A DNA stretch of 64,000 nucleotides, taken from the NCBI GenBank assembly GCA_023428135.1, contig JAEYZG010000004.1, forward strand, positions 1 through 64,000, in the 5' to 3' direction. This stretch comes from Bacteroidota bacterium (GTDB taxonomy: Bacteria > Bacteroidota > Bacteroidia > Cytophagales > Cytophagaceae). Position numbers and translations under genes: made by a program. The notes beneath the pieces are model-generated. The model was not told where the DNA came from. It saw nothing but the letters and a program-made list of their open reading frames with translations, and did no database searches. Positions 8,573-17,696 of this stretch are shown here, one piece after another (positions within the stretch are counted from its first letter, which is position 1; every line of letters begins with the position of its first letter).

Positions 8573-11500
8573 ATGAACAAATTATTTTTAATAGGAATTA
8601 TCTTTATTTTCTTTCTAAAATTTTCATACGCACAAAATCCCGAATGGTCAAGCTTTAGTAATACAGACATCATAAATTGCATTGCTGATGATGGAAGTGA
8701 TACACTTTGGGTAGGTACAAGAGGCGGTCTCGTTCGACTTGAAAAGAGTACAAAGAAACCTCATTTTTTTATTTCAAGCCACAAAGGTGTTCTTCTGGGT
8801 GAAATTACCAGTATGGTAATTGACAAACAGGGAAAAAAGGTAATAGGCACAAAGAACGGCTCTATAGTAAGATACGACAAAGGAGTACTTGAAGTGCTTC
8901 ATCCAATGACTCATAATGCCGGTATCTTTCCAGTGATTGCGATGGCCGTTGATAAAGCTAATAATATTTGGGCGGCTTTCAGTAGTGGTTTGCACAAGTA
9001 TAATGGAAGCAGCTGGACCTCTTATAAACCTACAGAATATCAATATTTCAACTCACTTGCACTTGACTCTCTGGACGTTCCTTATATTAGTACCGCCACA
9101 GATATTTTTAAATTGAATGGCACTACATTCGAGTCACTGGAACCTATCTTTGGGTCATCCTCCAATAATTATACTTCACTATTGTTCGACAACAGCGGTA
9201 ATTTGTGGGTATCATCCTCACCAGGAAATGGAGGAAATGGTGCGGTAATTAAACTTATAGGAACTACCAAGCAAATTTTCCAGGGGCAGTTTATGAATGA
9301 TTATAAAAAAATAATCAAAGATCATACAGGAAAAATTTGGGTAATGGGCGGTTCAGGATATATGTCCTTTAACGGGACTACATTTGAAACAGGCCCTTAT
9401 TTGTATGACAATATCCGTAACATTTTTGTCGATTCTCAAAACACACTTTGGCTTGGAACGCTAAACGGCCTCTACCATTATTTAAACCCATCAAGCACAA
9501 CCAGGATCTCTTTTAATCTAAAGAATTCAGGGATTCATGCTTGCTCTGTATCGGCAATGGCACAAGATAAGGACGGAAAGATGTGGTTTGCGAGTGTGGA
9601 ACCTTATGCCAATTCTGCTCACGCCCTCAATCGGCTTGACACTTCCTGGAGAACATACAACAGCAATAATTCTAACCCAATTAATGCCAGCATAAATCAG
9701 ATTCTTCCTTATAAAAACAACCAACTGCTTTTGGCTACTGAAAAAGGACTATGTCTTTTTGAAAACAATCTATGGACCTATAATTATCTGAATACTACAC
9801 AGTACGAAAATTATCTGGGTGTGGTAGTTGATTCTAAAGGGAACATTTTCGCTACAAGGCAATCAGGAGGCGTTTCCAAGTATGATGGAACTTCCTGGGT
9901 ACAATATGGAACTCATAACTCCAATATCCCTTCCAATAATGTCAGAGAAATGGTTATTGATAAAAACGATCATGTTTGGGTTGCTACCGATTATGGACTG
10001 GCGGAGTATAATGGCAGCAAATGGATTAAACATGGTACGTTTTATGAAGATTGTTCCAGTATTGCTATCGATAAGGCCGGCAATAAGTGGTTGTCTAATG
10101 GTGGAAATGGCTTGATGCGGTTTGATGGATCATCATTTTTTAAATACACAACCAGCAATTCTTCACTACCGAGTAATAATGTATATGCCCTGGAAGCAGA
10201 TTTTTCTGGAAATATTTGGGCATGTATGGATCTTGGTCTTGCAAAATTTGATGGATCATCCTGGACTGTTTATCCTATGAAAGACTCGGATCTTCCATGG
10301 AACAGTTTTAATATCCTGATTGACAAAGATCAGAACAAGTGGCTTAGTGCCGATAACGGCGTTGTGGTATTCAGAGAAGGTGGTGTAAAGTGGCCCTTGC
10401 AAAAAACTCCATTTGTAGAAAACCCTCTTTCATTCAATAAGGCAAATGGTGGTGAAATAGTAACTGCATGCACTAACTACCCTATTGAGTTCAACATTCT
10501 TTCATCCGGATCGAAAGGTGTGAGATTATACTTTTCTTCTGACAGCGGTTCCACATGGGTACCATTGTTTGATAAAATTACTGCCAAAGGAAAGTTTCTT
10601 GCTTATTCATGGCTTGTGCCTGCTATCAATTCCACTAAATGTTTATTTAAACTAGTAGACCTTGAAAATCCATCAATAAGTGCAACCAGCTATAATACCT
10701 TTACAATTCAATATTCAGGCAGCAAATCTATTAAGCTGACCGGTCCGTCATCGACAGTTTACAAGATGGGAGAAAATATCCCAATTACCTGGACAAGTAC
10801 AAATGTTTCAAATGTGACCATTCAGTATTCCATGGACAATGGAAGTTACTGGACGACTATCGTGAATGGCATTGAGAACACAGGTTCCTATATATGGCCT
10901 GCCCCTGGCATCATGCTAAATAATTGTATTCTAAAGATCAGTGACAATTCAGAAAGCTGCGTTTACGATATTGGAAAAGAAACTTATTCCATTCAAACTT
11001 CCCCTTATCTTACTATTACAACATTAAGCAACGGAGAAACTGTAAGCGTAGGAAATAAGTACAACATCGATTGGAGTAGTGGCAATTTTATAAGCGAATT
11101 TGTGAATATTGAATTCTCTCATGATAATGGCGTTAAATGGAGTGTAATTGCCGGAAATGAAGCAAACGACGGTTCGTATTTATGGACAGCCCCTGATCAA
11201 GTCTCTAACCAGTGCTTGTTTAGAGTTACTGCTGTTTCAGTTCCTGCCATTTCCGATGTTTCAAATAAACCATTCTCTATTGTTAAAGGAACTATTACGG
11301 TAACTTACCCGAGCGAAGGAGCAAGTATCAATACCTGTAATAGTTTTTACATCTCCTGGTCGGATGTAGCCTCTAATGATCAATTCCAATTATATTATTC
11401 AATTGACAACGGTGCTACTTGGGTATTTATAGACGGAGCTATGTCAAACACATATTTATGGCCCCCAGCCTTTTCTAAGTCAACTCCATGCCTAATTAAA

Positions 11501-12844
11501 ATTGTAGACGCCTTCAATCCTACCATTGTCGGTATATCAAAGCAATTTACTATCTCAAATAACCCTCCGTTTGCTATTACCTATCCAAATGGAGGTGAAA
11601 TTCTTGAAGCGGGTACTCAACAGACCATCACATGGTCAAAAACAGGAGGAACAACCAAAGTACGACTTTATTATTCATTGGACAAAGGAGTTACTTGGAA
11701 ACAAATTGCCAGCTTTTTGAACAATAACGGTTCATTTACCTGGACGGTACCTTCAGAGTTTTCTTCAAGTGCACTCATCAGAATAAACGACTTTTACAAT
11801 GCTTGTACTTCTGATGAAGGTGATGCGACATTCAGCATCGCTTCGCCTAACGTGTGGCCAGGAGACAACAATAATAGTGGAACGGTGGATATTATCGACT
11901 TACTCTCTCTTGGGCTACATTTCGGAGCATCTGGCAGCCCTAGGGATTCAACTAGCATTCGATGGATGGGACATAATTCTATCGACTGGACGCAAACACA
12001 AGTCAATAATATAAATGTAAAGTATGCAGATGCTGACGGAAATGGTATTGTGAATAAAGAAGACAAAAATGCCATCCTTGTCAATTACGGAAAGGTCCAA
12101 AATGTACCAGATCCGCTATCTGAAAATACTCTGGCAGTTGGAACTGATTTCAAACTTCTATTGTCAAAATCCGGCTATTTACCCGGAGAAACTGTTAAAG
12201 CAGAACTATTGGCAGGTGATCAGGCCAATCCGATTGCGGATTTATATGGGGTAGCGTTTAAATTAGGTTTTAATGCAGGTGTAGTTCAATCTGGCTCTTT
12301 TCTGGTTCGTTACGATGACTCATTCCTTGCCACTACATCTGATACTATGAATTTGACAAAGACATTCCCAGTATCCAACGAATTACACGGAAGTCTGGTT
12401 AGAACGAACCATATAGGAATTTCAGGATATGGTAAAATAGCAGATATTGAATTCACTATCGACCCTATTTTCAACGGAGAGTCTTTTACAATTAACCTTC
12501 TTGAAGTAAAAGGTGTAAATGCAAATGGAGCAGGAGTAACATTTAGCACCACAAATAATACAGTTCAAATAAACATTATTACAGCAATTCAAAATAGCAA
12601 TAATAAATTTATTTCAATTTACCCAAATCCAACCAATAGCTTAATCGCTATAAATTCTACCAATGGTGTCAAAAATATTGACCGAGTAAGTATTGTAGAT
12701 TTACTTGGTGTTGAACATCCATTGGAAGGTAATCTTACTCAGCAAGGAATTATCATAAATCTGGGCAACTGGAATAAAGGTATTTCATTCGTAAAGGTAT
12801 ATTGTGGCGGAAATGTATATTTTGAGAAGATCCTGGTTGAATAA
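8573..12844 (+). CDS. Large T9SS-secreted protein: propeller repeats, Ig-like repeats, dockerin-like and cohesin-like domains
   Basis: This 1423-residue protein has a signal peptide ending SYAQ. Residues of about 25-600 hold repeated blades of the two-component-regulator propeller type (DTLWVGTRGGL, GNLWVSS, NHVWVATDYGL). About 620-1090 hold five Ig-like domains with the pattern YSxDNGxxW. A dockerin-like pair of calcium loops follows at about 1095-1180: GDNNNSGTVDIIDLLSLG and DADGNGIVNKEDKNAILVNYG. A cohesin-like beta-sandwich region (about 1190-1335) comes next, with GETVKAELLA and GYGKIADIEF. The last 80 residues are a T9SS type A sorting domain (SIYPNPTNS ... ISFVKVYCGG ... EKILVE). It has no sensor kinase part, so the propeller is probably a binding platform. 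Expected location is the cell surface or medium. Confidence 0.88.
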   Translation: MNKLFLIGIIFIFFLKFSYAQNPEWSSFSNTDIINCIADDGSDTLWVGTRGGLVRLEKSTKKPHFFISSHKGVLLGEITSMVIDKQGKKVIGTKNGSIVRYDKGVLEVLHPMTHNAGIFPVIAMAVDKANNIWAAFSSGLHKYNGSSWTSYKPTEYQYFNSLALDSLDVPYISTATDIFKLNGTTFESLEPIFGSSSNNYTSLLFDNSGNLWVSSSPGNGGNGAVIKLIGTTKQIFQGQFMNDYKKIIKDHTGKIWVMGGSGYMSFNGTTFETGPYLYDNIRNIFVDSQNTLWLGTLNGLYHYLNPSSTTRISFNLKNSGIHACSVSAMAQDKDGKMWFASVEPYANSAHALNRLDTSWRTYNSNNSNPINASINQILPYKNNQLLLATEKGLCLFENNLWTYNYLNTTQYENYLGVVVDSKGNIFATRQSGGVSKYDGTSWVQYGTHNSNIPSNNVREMVIDKNDHVWVATDYGLAEYNGSKWIKHGTFYEDCSSIAIDKAGNKWLSNGGNGLMRFDGSSFFKYTTSNSSLPSNNVYALEADFSGNIWACMDLGLAKFDGSSWTVYPMKDSDLPWNSFNILIDKDQNKWLSADNGVVVFREGGVKWPLQKTPFVENPLSFNKANGGEIVTACTNYPIEFNILSSGSKGVRLYFSSDSGSTWVPLFDKITAKGKFLAYSWLVPAINSTKCLFKLVDLENPSISATSYNTFTIQYSGSKSIKLTGPSSTVYKMGENIPITWTSTNVSNVTIQYSMDNGSYWTTIVNGIENTGSYIWPAPGIMLNNCILKISDNSESCVYDIGKETYSIQTSPYLTITTLSNGETVSVGNKYNIDWSSGNFISEFVNIEFSHDNGVKWSVIAGNEANDGSYLWTAPDQVSNQCLFRVTAVSVPAISDVSNKPFSIVKGTITVTYPSEGASINTCNSFYISWSDVASNDQFQLYYSIDNGATWVFIDGAMSNTYLWPPAFSKSTPCLIKIVDAFNPTIVGISKQFTISNNPPFAITYPNGGEILEAGTQQTITWSKTGGTTKVRLYYSLDKGVTWKQIASFLNNNGSFTWTVPSEFSSSALIRINDFYNACTSDEGDATFSIASPNVWPGDNNNSGTVDIIDLLSLGLHFGASGSPRDSTSIRWMGHNSIDWTQTQVNNINVKYADADGNGIVNKEDKNAILVNYGKVQNVPDPLSENTLAVGTDFKLLLSKSGYLPGETVKAELLAGDQANPIADLYGVAFKLGFNAGVVQSGSFLVRYDDSFLATTSDTMNLTKTFPVSNELHGSLVRTNHIGISGYGKIADIEFTIDPIFNGESFTINLLEVKGVNANGAGVTFSTTNNTVQINIITAIQNSNNKFISIYPNPTNSLIAINSTNGVKNIDRVSIVDLLGVEHPLEGNLTQQGIIINLGNWNKGISFVKVYCGGNVYFEKILVE

Positions 12845-12928
12845 AACTAACCATTTACCGATCAATGTCATTGGGCATTTGAACCATTATTTAAACGGGA
12901 ACATATTTTAATATTAATTCACAATTCA

Positions 12929-12954
12929 AGAAGTCTTCCAAATGGAAGACTTCT
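12929..12954. terminator. Hairpin after the propeller gene
   Basis: The 11-bp stem AGAAGTCTTCC / GGAAGACTTCT has a 4-nt loop and lies 85 bp after the stop at 12844. There is no T run behind it, so it is a weak intrinsic terminator or only an RNA-stabilising hairpin. Confidence 0.45.
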
Positions 12955-13317
12955 GCATTATAATGAACTCCAAAATTCTTAGAACTTTAATGTAAATGGA
13001 TTCGAGAGCATACTCCATTAGATCCTTTACAATTTCCCCAGTTAATTCAACTATTAACTCTTCTGCTTCTGCAAGGATTCACAGATACATTTCGAAAATC
13101 ATTATTGTTCACAAAATCTACCTACAAAATCTTTCATATCAGAACCTCATTTTTTTAAAATCACTATGTTTTTTTTGCGGTTAGATCTTCTGCAGCATCT
13201 GTAAGAATATTCAACTAAAGAACCTACCAGATGCATGAATAGAAATAAGTCCTCTTAAGTCCTGTGAAATTATCTCCTGACTTCTCCACTTAAAATTACA
13301 ACTCTATTTTTTTTAGG
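12955..13317. other. Intergenic stretch with possible decayed minus-strand coding remnant
   Basis: No intact gene is seen. On the minus strand a frame of about 50 codons reads LAEAEELIVELTGEIV and continues in a protein-like way. It has no good start, and its upstream extension is broken by stop codons. It may be a fragment of a dead gene; I do not recognise the family. Confidence 0.3.
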
Positions 13318-13425
13318 TTATTGTAAAATTTAATTGGTCAAAAGAGGGAATCACTTTTTAAATTTACCCTTCGCTGCTGGCTTACCTTTTGATCCTGAAT
13401 TGCCTCTGGATCCGGCAGTTTTTCC
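13318..13425 (-). repeat. Helicase 3'-end direct repeat, intact copy
   Basis: This is the counterpart of the remnant at 8410-8515: 25 identical bases after the stop codon, then the codons for the helicase tail. The two copies lie in the same orientation 4.9 kb apart and bracket the propeller gene. Confidence 0.75.
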
Positions 13426-14739
13426 TTTAACATCTTTTTTCCCCTTCTGCACATTGCCTTTTTTACCAGAATCCTTTTTTCCTGGAGGGTCTTTTCTCGG
13501 ATGTTTTTTTTCGTGAAATGCTCCTTTAAACTCAGGATTAAGTCTCCTCTTAAGATCATCCAATTCCCGATCCATTGTCTGCTTTTCTTCAAAGGGAGTT
13601 TCCTCGATAAAAACCTTTTCCGGAATTTCTCTGACAGTAATATTTTTACGTATCAGCTTTTCAATCTGCTCGATGTGATAAGCTTCGTTTGGCAATGCAA
13701 AAGTAATAGCAACACCGCTTTCACTTGCCCTACCTGTTCTTCCTACTCTATGTACATAATCTTCATAGATCAATGGCACATCAAAATTGATTACGTGGCT
13801 TACCTTGGAAACATCTATTCCTCTTGCAGCCACATCGGTGCCCACAAGTATTCTTACATTTCCTTCCTTAAAGGCTTCTATTGAATTGATGCGGGTGTTC
13901 TGTCCTTTGTTAGCGTGAATAACCCTGACTTCAGAATATATCTTTCTTTCTATGAATTTGAACACATTCTCTGCAGTTTCCTTTGTCTTCACAAAAATCA
14001 TGACTCTGCTTAACTCCTGATCTCTTAATAAATGCCCAAGAAGATTTATTTTGGTTTTAAAATTGGGGACTTTATATAGCTCCTGTTCTATTGCTTCGAC
14101 AGTCGTGGCTTGAGGTGCCACTTCTATTTTCATAGGAAACTCCAGGAATTCCTCTGTCAGTGTCTCAACCTTAGAGGGCATGGTTGCAGAGAACAGTAAA
14201 TTCTGGCGTTTTGTCGGCACCACTTCTAGGATTTGCCTGATCTGTGGCATAAAACCCATATCCATCATCTTATCAGCTTCATCCAGAATGAGTGTCTTGA
14301 TTTCTTTTACAACCAACTCTTTTGCTCTGTAGAGATCCATAAACCTTCCCGGGGTGCCTACTATTACATCCACACCTTTTCTGATTTCTTCGATTTGCTG
14401 TTTAGGACCAATTCCCCCAAAAACAGCTACCGTTCTGATATCGGTATATTTAGCCAGCTTTTTGATTTCTTCATTTATCTGAATTCCAAGCTCCCTGGTC
14501 GGGGCAAGGATCAATGCCTTAGGATTCATCCCCTGAGCATATTTTATTTTCATCAGCAATGGCAACAGATATGCAGCTGTTTTACCAGTACCGGTCTGAG
14601 CGATACCGAGAATATCATGCCCTGCCATAATCTGTGGAATGGCCTTCTCCTGAATTTCAGTTGGTTTCTCATAACCAGCATCTTCGATGGCGTTAAGGAG
14701 TTGCTTATTAAGCTTTAAATTTTCAAATAAATTGGACAT
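13351..14739 (-). CDS. DEAD-box ATP-dependent RNA helicase (RhlE-like)
   Basis: At 462 residues it has every DEAD-box motif in order: an N-terminal Q-motif region, AQTGTGKT (Walker A), PTRELG, TPGR, DEAD, SAT, and in the second RecA domain HRVGRTGR. From about residue 375 the tail is very basic and rich in K, G and S, ending in GKFKK; such tails bind RNA in RhlE-type helicases. It probably unwinds RNA in ribosome assembly or mRNA turnover, as many Bacteroidota paralogues with K/G/S tails do. It is divergent from the dihydroorotase gene, with 71 bp between starts. Part of the 3' end is duplicated at 8410-8515. Confidence 0.95.
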   Translation of the reverse strand: MSNLFENLKLNKQLLNAIEDAGYEKPTEIQEKAIPQIMAGHDILGIAQTGTGKTAAYLLPLLMKIKYAQGMNPKALILAPTRELGIQINEEIKKLAKYTDIRTVAVFGGIGPKQQIEEIRKGVDVIVGTPGRFMDLYRAKELVVKEIKTLILDEADKMMDMGFMPQIRQILEVVPTKRQNLLFSATMPSKVETLTEEFLEFPMKIEVAPQATTVEAIEQELYKVPNFKTKINLLGHLLRDQELSRVMIFVKTKETAENVFKFIERKIYSEVRVIHANKGQNTRINSIEAFKEGNVRILVGTDVAARGIDVSKVSHVINFDVPLIYEDYVHRVGRTGRASESGVAITFALPNEAYHIEQIEKLIRKNITVREIPEKVFIEETPFEEKQTMDRELDDLKRRLNPEFKGAFHEKKHPRKDPPGKKDSGKKGNVQKGKKDVKGKTAGSRGNSGSKGKPAAKGKFKK

Positions 14740-14810
14740 GATCTATTATAGCAATATTATTGTTGCCCCAAGATGAAGCAGGTTGTATCTTGTGACAAAT
14801 ATTTTCAAGA

Positions 14811-16151
14811 ATGAAAAAAATACTTATCCTTAATGCAAATATAGTAAATGAAGGGCGGATCTCTTCAGGTGATGTTTTTATAGAAAATGGATTTATTGCA
14901 GAAATTGGTCAGAACCTCTCTTCCAAACCGACCGATAAAATAATTGATGCGAAAGGAAAGTATCTGATTCCAGGCGTTATAGATGACCAGGTGCATTTCA
15001 GAGAACCTGGTTTAACACATAAAGCAACAATTTATTCTGAAGCAAAAGCAGCTGTTGCAGGAGGCATAACCTCTTTCATGGAAATGCCTAATACAGTTCC
15101 TAATACACTGACTCAGGAGTTGTTAGCAGAAAAATATGCAAGAGCTGCACAAACTTCTTTAGCCAATTATTCTTTTTTCATGGGTGTTTCAAATGACAAT
15201 TTACAGGACGCTTTAAAAACTGATCCTAAAAATGTCTGCGGATTAAAAGTATTCATGGGCTCTTCTACGGGCAACATGTTGGTTGACAATGAAAAGACAC
15301 TTGAAGAAATATTTAAAAATGCAGGAATGCTCATTGCAACGCATTGTGAAGATGAACAAACAATCCAGAGAAACACTGCACTGGCAAAGGAAAAATATGG
15401 AGAGTATCCATCTGCTTCCATCCACCCTATTATCCGAAATGAGGAAGCCTGCTACAAATCTTCTTCAATGGCAGTAGCTCTGGCAAAAAAGTTTAATTCA
15501 AGACTTCACATACTTCACATTTCTACCGAAGAAGAAATCAGCCTTTTTGATAACTCAAAACCCTTAAGTGAAAAAAGAATTACTGCTGAAGTCTGTGTGC
15601 ATCATTTGTGGTTTGACAGCAAAGATTATGACAGACTCGGAACCAGGATAAAGTGGAATCCTGCAGTAAAGGAAAAAAGGCATAAAGAAGCCCTTTTTAA
15701 AGCCATGCTTGATGATCATCTTGATATTATCGCTACAGACCACGCTCCTCATACCATAGAAGAGAAGAGTCAGAACTATTGGAAAGCTCCTTCAGGCGGT
15801 CCTTTGGTTCAGCATAGCCTTAATGCCATGCTTGAGTTTTATAAACAAGGTAAAATCAGTCTGGAGAAAGTAGTTGAAAAGATGTGTCACAATCCTTCAA
15901 TTTGTTTCCAGATAGAAAAGAGAGGATATATCAGAGAGGGATATTGGGCGGATCTGGTCCTGGTAGATCTGAACTCGTCTTATGAGGTAGCTAAAACCAA
16001 CATTTTATATCAATGTGGCTGGTCTCCTTTCGAGGGAGTAAATTTCCATTCTAAAGTTACACATACCCTTGTAAGTGGGAATTTAGTGTATGAAGAGGGA
16101 AAATTTGACGAAAGCAATTATGGCAAACGACTATCTTTCATCAGAATATAA
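14811..16151 (+). CDS. pyrC: Dihydroorotase
   Basis: A 446-residue amidohydrolase that closes carbamoyl aspartate to dihydroorotate in pyrimidine synthesis. Visible elements are the first metal motif DDQVHFREPG (H62), the GLKVF segment with the likely carbamylated K146, THCED (H178), LHILHIS, and the catalytic IATDHAPHT with D310. The first metal motif has Q where most type I enzymes have H (DxHVH form). I recall the DDQVH form from annotated Bacteroidota dihydroorotases, so it looks like a lineage feature rather than decay. It may also be called a dihydroorotase-like allantoinase relative. Followed 66 bp later by tRNA-His. Confidence 0.9.
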   Translation: MKKILILNANIVNEGRISSGDVFIENGFIAEIGQNLSSKPTDKIIDAKGKYLIPGVIDDQVHFREPGLTHKATIYSEAKAAVAGGITSFMEMPNTVPNTLTQELLAEKYARAAQTSLANYSFFMGVSNDNLQDALKTDPKNVCGLKVFMGSSTGNMLVDNEKTLEEIFKNAGMLIATHCEDEQTIQRNTALAKEKYGEYPSASIHPIIRNEEACYKSSSMAVALAKKFNSRLHILHISTEEEISLFDNSKPLSEKRITAEVCVHHLWFDSKDYDRLGTRIKWNPAVKEKRHKEALFKAMLDDHLDIIATDHAPHTIEEKSQNYWKAPSGGPLVQHSLNAMLEFYKQGKISLEKVVEKMCHNPSICFQIEKRGYIREGYWADLVLVDLNSSYEVAKTNILYQCGWSPFEGVNFHSKVTHTLVSGNLVYEEGKFDESNYGKRLSFIRI

Positions 16152-16168
16152 TTTTATGAAATATTTTG

Positions 16169-16199
16169 TTGTAAATTAAAATTCGTTCTTATATCTTTG
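16169..16199 (+). promoter_or_regulatory. Promoter of tRNA-His
   Basis: TTG at 16169-16171, a 20-nt spacer, then TATCTTTG at 16192-16199. This is a full match to the Bacteroidota minus-33/minus-7 pattern, 18 bp before the mature tRNA. Confidence 0.75.
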
Positions 16200-16217
16200 C
16201 ACACCTAAAGTAAAACG

Positions 16218-16291
16218 GTGGCCATAGTTCAGTTGGTTAGAACATCAGATTGTGGTTCTGAGGGTCGTGGGTTCGAGTCCCATTGGCCACC
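16218..16291 (+). tRNA. tRNA-His (GTG anticodon)
   Basis: The cloverleaf folds fully by eye: acceptor GTGGCCA with TGGCCAC, D stem GTTC/GAAC, anticodon stem TCAGA/TCTGA with loop TTGTGGT (anticodon GTG), T loop TTCGAGT, and discriminator C at 16291. The base before the acceptor is G (16217), supplying the G-1 opposite C73 that is typical of tRNA-His. CCA is not encoded. Its 3' end serves as an integration target, with partial copies downstream. Confidence 0.97.
16259..16289 (+). repeat. Attachment-site core within tRNA-His (proximal copy)
   Basis: The 31 bases at the 3' end of the tRNA recur at 18517-18547 with 29 of 31 identical, and in part at 16516-16530. This is the usual place for the attB of tRNA-targeting integrative elements. 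Confidence 0.75.
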
Positions 16292-16301
16292 CTTAAAAAT
16301 T

Positions 16302-16332
16302 AAAGCGACTAAATTTAAGTCGCTTTTTTTAT
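16302..16332 (+). terminator. Terminator of tRNA-His
   Basis: The stem AAAGCGACT / AGTCGCTTT has a 7-nt loop and runs into a run of T from 16324, 11 bp after the tRNA. This is a textbook intrinsic terminator. Confidence 0.88.
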
Positions 16333-16352
16333 TTATTATTTTTAATCCAGCT

Positions 16353-16481
16353 ATGAAAATTTACTATACCTACATCATGGAATCCGAGACTTCTGGAAAA
16401 CTTTTCATTGGTCCAACCGATAACTTACAGGCTCGAGTGGACCGTCATAACAATCGAGGATCCATTTTAAAGAATTCATGA
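16353..16481 (+). pseudogene. Truncated GIY-YIG endonuclease remnant
   Basis: An ATG at 16353 opens 42 codons with the GIY-YIG fold signature of small UvrC/YhbQ-like nucleases: YYTYIMESETSGKLFIG then NLQARVDRHN. Family members are usually 80-95 residues, so about half is missing. The second signature block is LFIGPT where LYIGxT is normal. The frame ends abruptly at 16481, just before a copy of the tRNA 3' end at 16516. It is read here as a dead relic of an earlier insertion. Confidence 0.7.
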
Positions 16482-16515
16482 ATAAGCATAAAAGTTCTGG
16501 CGACTAGATCAATAA

Positions 16516-16537
16516 GTTCGAGTCCCATTGCACACCC
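16516..16537 (+). repeat. Second partial copy of the tRNA-His 3' end
   Basis: GTTCGAGTCCCATTG (16516-16530) is identical to 16271-16285 in the tRNA and is followed by CACACCC where the tRNA has GCCACCC. It lies between the GIY-YIG relic and the AbiE pair, so it divides the island into two segments. It could instead derive from another tRNA with the same T arm. Confidence 0.65.
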
Positions 16538-16685
16538 AAAATCCATCAATTTAAAATTGAAGTTAGTGGATCGCATTCTTCGCTCTAGGCCAAAAGATAT
16601 TGACTATTAAATATTAATTGACTTTTGAAATTTAAATATTGTTCATTATTTTTAACTGTTCACGTTACACGAATTAACACCAAAA

Positions 16686-17696
16686 ATGAACATAAACGAA
16701 GTCAATATAGTCCAATTAGCCTTGGAAAACCTTGAAAAAGGTACTGATATAAAAGGGAAACTAGGGGAGGATTTTACTCAAAAAGATTACGATGGGAAAA
16801 TTGAATTATACATCGGAAAACAACTACTCAAGTTTAATATAGAAGTAAAGGCAGAAATCAGAGAATATCAGTTAATGAAACTACTTCAATCAGCTGAAAA
16901 AAATAGTCCGAAGATGATAATTGCTAAAAAGATATCACCTAAGATGAAAGGTATACTGCGAGAACACCACATTCCTTACTTGGAGTCAAGTGGGAATATG
17001 TGGTTGCGCCAGGATGGATTATTCATTTGGATTGACAGCATGAAACCTATCCAATCAGGGGAAGAAAAGATAAACCGCGCATTCACTAAAACAGGACTAA
17101 AAATTGTATTCCAATTCCTTTTGGATGATCAATGGGTTAATTATCCTTATCGGGAAATCGCAAGTAGATCAGAAGTAAGTTTAGGTAATATTAACTATGT
17201 AATGAATGGACTACAAGAAAATGGATATTTGATAAGGCAAAACCGAAAAGATTTCAGACTGATTAAAAAGAAGGAGCTTTTGGAAAAGTTCATGGTTCTC
17301 TACGAGGAAAAATTAAAGCCTTCTATCTTCCTGGAAAAATTTCGATTTCTAAAGGAAGAAGACCGCTTAAGATGGAAAGACCTTCCATTAAAAAACCAGA
17401 AAACATTTTGGGGAGGAGAACCAGCTGGCGACTTATTAACAAATTATATAATTCCAGAAACTTTTACCTTGTACACTACCGAAAGCCGCAATGAGCTCAT
17501 TAAAAATTACCGGCTAATACCTGACCCAGAAGGTAATGTATCTGCGTATAAAAAATTCTGGACCTTTACAGAAGTAAATAAAAATATAGTTCCTCCACTT
17601 CTAGCGTACATTGATCTGATGAATACCGGAGATAGAAGATGCATTGAAACAGCTACCAAAATCTATGAGCAAATCCTTCAACACAAATTTGAATAA
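16686..17696 (+). CDS. AbiEi-type antitoxin / transcriptional regulator with N-terminal nuclease-like region
   Basis: A 336-residue protein with a region of about 40-110 resembling a restriction-endonuclease-like core (the strand IEVKAEIR, then SPKMIIAKKISPKMK). A winged-helix region follows at about 125-205 (YREIASRSEVSLGNINYV), then a C-terminal helical part. This matches the long AbiEi_2-style antitoxins found beside AbiEii nucleotidyltransferases in Bacteroidota; the family call comes from recall and gene context. In type IV systems the antitoxin counters the toxin without binding it and represses the operon. The downstream toxin gene overlaps its end. The pair sits between tRNA-His fragments. 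Confidence 0.72.
   Translation: MNINEVNIVQLALENLEKGTDIKGKLGEDFTQKDYDGKIELYIGKQLLKFNIEVKAEIREYQLMKLLQSAEKNSPKMIIAKKISPKMKGILREHHIPYLESSGNMWLRQDGLFIWIDSMKPIQSGEEKINRAFTKTGLKIVFQFLLDDQWVNYPYREIASRSEVSLGNINYVMNGLQENGYLIRQNRKDFRLIKKKELLEKFMVLYEEKLKPSIFLEKFRFLKEEDRLRWKDLPLKNQKTFWGGEPAGDLLTNYIIPETFTLYTTESRNELIKNYRLIPDPEGNVSAYKKFWTFTEVNKNIVPPLLAYIDLMNTGDRRCIETATKIYEQILQHKFE

Noticed and set aside
14233..14718. A 161-codon plus-strand frame opposite the DEAD-box helicase
   Set aside because: The minus strand encodes all helicase motifs; the plus frame has no known domain.
16218..16481. An 87-codon frame starting at GTG in tRNA-His
   Set aside because: Its first third is the tRNA gene itself; only the GIY-YIG part from 16353 has protein-like content.
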